Origin: Verrucomicrobiota bacterium
Lineage (GTDB): Bacteria > Verrucomicrobiota > Verrucomicrobiia > Opitutales > Opitutaceae
Assembly (NCBI GenBank): GCA_023433275.1
Contig: JAEZDN010000130.1
Coordinates: 1 to 64,000 of the forward strand
Direction: 5' to 3'
Length of the DNA: 64,000 nt
The notes beneath the pieces were generated by a model, which had not been told where the DNA came from, did no database searches, and saw only the letters and a program-made list of their open reading frames with translations. Shown here piece by piece: positions 63,422 through 64,000 of this stretch (position 1 is the stretch's first letter; every line of letters begins with the position of its first letter). The position numbers were made by a program, and so were the translations under genes.

Positions 63422-64000
63422 TTAGATCGACGCGAAGTTCAGAAGCAGCTGGATCCCCCAACGATGGCTTTTCTCGGGATGGAACTGCACGCCGTAAACA
63501 TTGTCGTGGCCCACCCCCGAGGCGTAGGCGCCGTTGTAATCCGTCGTGGCCAGGACGTCCTCTTCGCGTGCCGGAGCGAAATAGTAGGAGTGCAGAAAAT
63601 AGAACCGCGACGTCGCATCCAATTCCCGCATCAGGCCCACGCCCGCGCGCGGCGCCACGTTGTTCCAGCCCATGTGCGGCAGGTGGGTGCGCTGCGCAAA
63701 CCGCGTGGTGTCGAAGCGCTTCACTTCCCCCCGGATCCACCCGAGGCCCGGCAGCGACCCTTCGTCGCTGCGCTCCGCCAGCATCTGCATGCCTACGCAA
63801 ATACCAAGGAGCGGCTTGCCCCGGTGCAGCACCTCTTCGTGCAACCCGCCCTGCATGCCGGAATCCGCCAGGCGCTGCATCGCGTGGTCGAACGAGCCGA
63901 CCCCCGGCAGGATGATGCGCTGTGCGCGACGCAGGGTTTCCACATCGGACGCGGCCTCCACCGCGATGTTCTTCGACCGGTAGATGTTGGCAATGGCCTG
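63422..64000 (-). CDS. hisH: HisH2/WbuY-type glutamine amidotransferase (5' end outside window)
   Basis: At least 192 residues of a class I glutamine amidotransferase. The catalytic cysteine is in GICVGMQML, and the His-Glu pair in GVQFHPEKS. The frame stays open across the right edge (QAIANIYRSKNIAVEAASDV), matching the usual HisH N-terminal region, so the start lies beyond the window. It makes ammonia from glutamine for its HisF2 partner. Clustering with wecB/wecC and the HisF2 branch argues for sugar amidination rather than histidine synthesis. Confidence 0.88.
   Translation of the reverse strand, partial: QAIANIYRSKNIAVEAASDVETLRRAQRIILPGVGSFDHAMQRLADSGMQGGLHEEVLHRGKPLLGICVGMQMLAERSDEGSLPGLGWIRGEVKRFDTTRFAQRTHLPHMGWNNVAPRAGVGLMRELDATSRFYFLHSYYFAPAREEDVLATTDYNGAYASGVGHDNVYGVQFHPEKSHRWGIQLLLNFASI

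Noticed and set aside
63420..63800. 127-codon N-terminal extension of the HisF2 gene
   Set aside because: It overlaps the hisH-like gene in another frame and has no homology; the HisF family starts at LTPRIIPCLL, matching the GTG at 63419.

Overview
The window looks like a chromosomal segment of a Verrucomicrobiota bacterium, most likely Opitutaceae-like. This is inferred from the high G+C coding style, the alternative complex III (ACIII) operon, the REP/RAYT element and the large secreted RCC1/Ig/FG-GAP proteins; there is no rRNA marker to prove it. I recognise no tRNA, rRNA, CRISPR array or phage module.

Layout. 0.1-1.9 kb: an ArsR-methyltransferase fusion and a REP-associated transposase flanked by REP-like repeats. 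1.9-11.4 kb: housekeeping genes (rpoZ, ptsI, ispE, pyrF, ispD, ispF), two orphan oligopeptide-binding lipoproteins and a DUF4412 protein. 11.5-22.4 kb: a ten-gene minus-strand respiratory operon, actABCDEF followed by a small membrane protein, a CcoN-like protein, CcoO and a mono-haem cytochrome c. 22.8-27.2 kb: a four-gene tripartite efflux operon (TolC, HlyD-type adaptor, FtsX/MacB-type permease, LolD-type ATPase). 27.3-28.2 kb: a polysaccharide-export ABC permease (Wzm type) without its ATPase. 28.3-50.6 kb: an island of four plus-strand genes for secreted repeat proteins (559 to about 2949 aa), plus a small secreted protein and a decayed fragment. 51-64 kb: a surface-polysaccharide locus with a large membrane protein and, on the minus strand, genes hisH2, hisF2, wecB, a bi-domain dehydrogenase, wecC, heparinase II/III, GT4, an SDR and a phosphoglycosyl transferase.

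Two systems stand out. First, the CcoN-like subunit aligns along its length with cbb3 oxidase subunit I, but all six canonical haem/CuB histidines are replaced, while its CcoO partner keeps its haem site. The ACIII operon therefore appears to carry a non-catalytic oxidase scaffold. Second, the four repeat proteins each end in exactly five 147-bp (49-aa) FG-GAP-like units running into the stop codon. Upstream, three of them have roughly 1.35-kb modules made of one seven-WG RCC1-like propeller plus Ig-like domains, and one carries a matrixin-type zinc protease at its N-terminus.

The wec and hisH2/hisF2 genes suggest a glycan containing an N-acetylmannosaminuronic-type acid with an acetamidino group. 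The repeat-protein island lies between the Wzm-type permease and the rest of the glycan locus.
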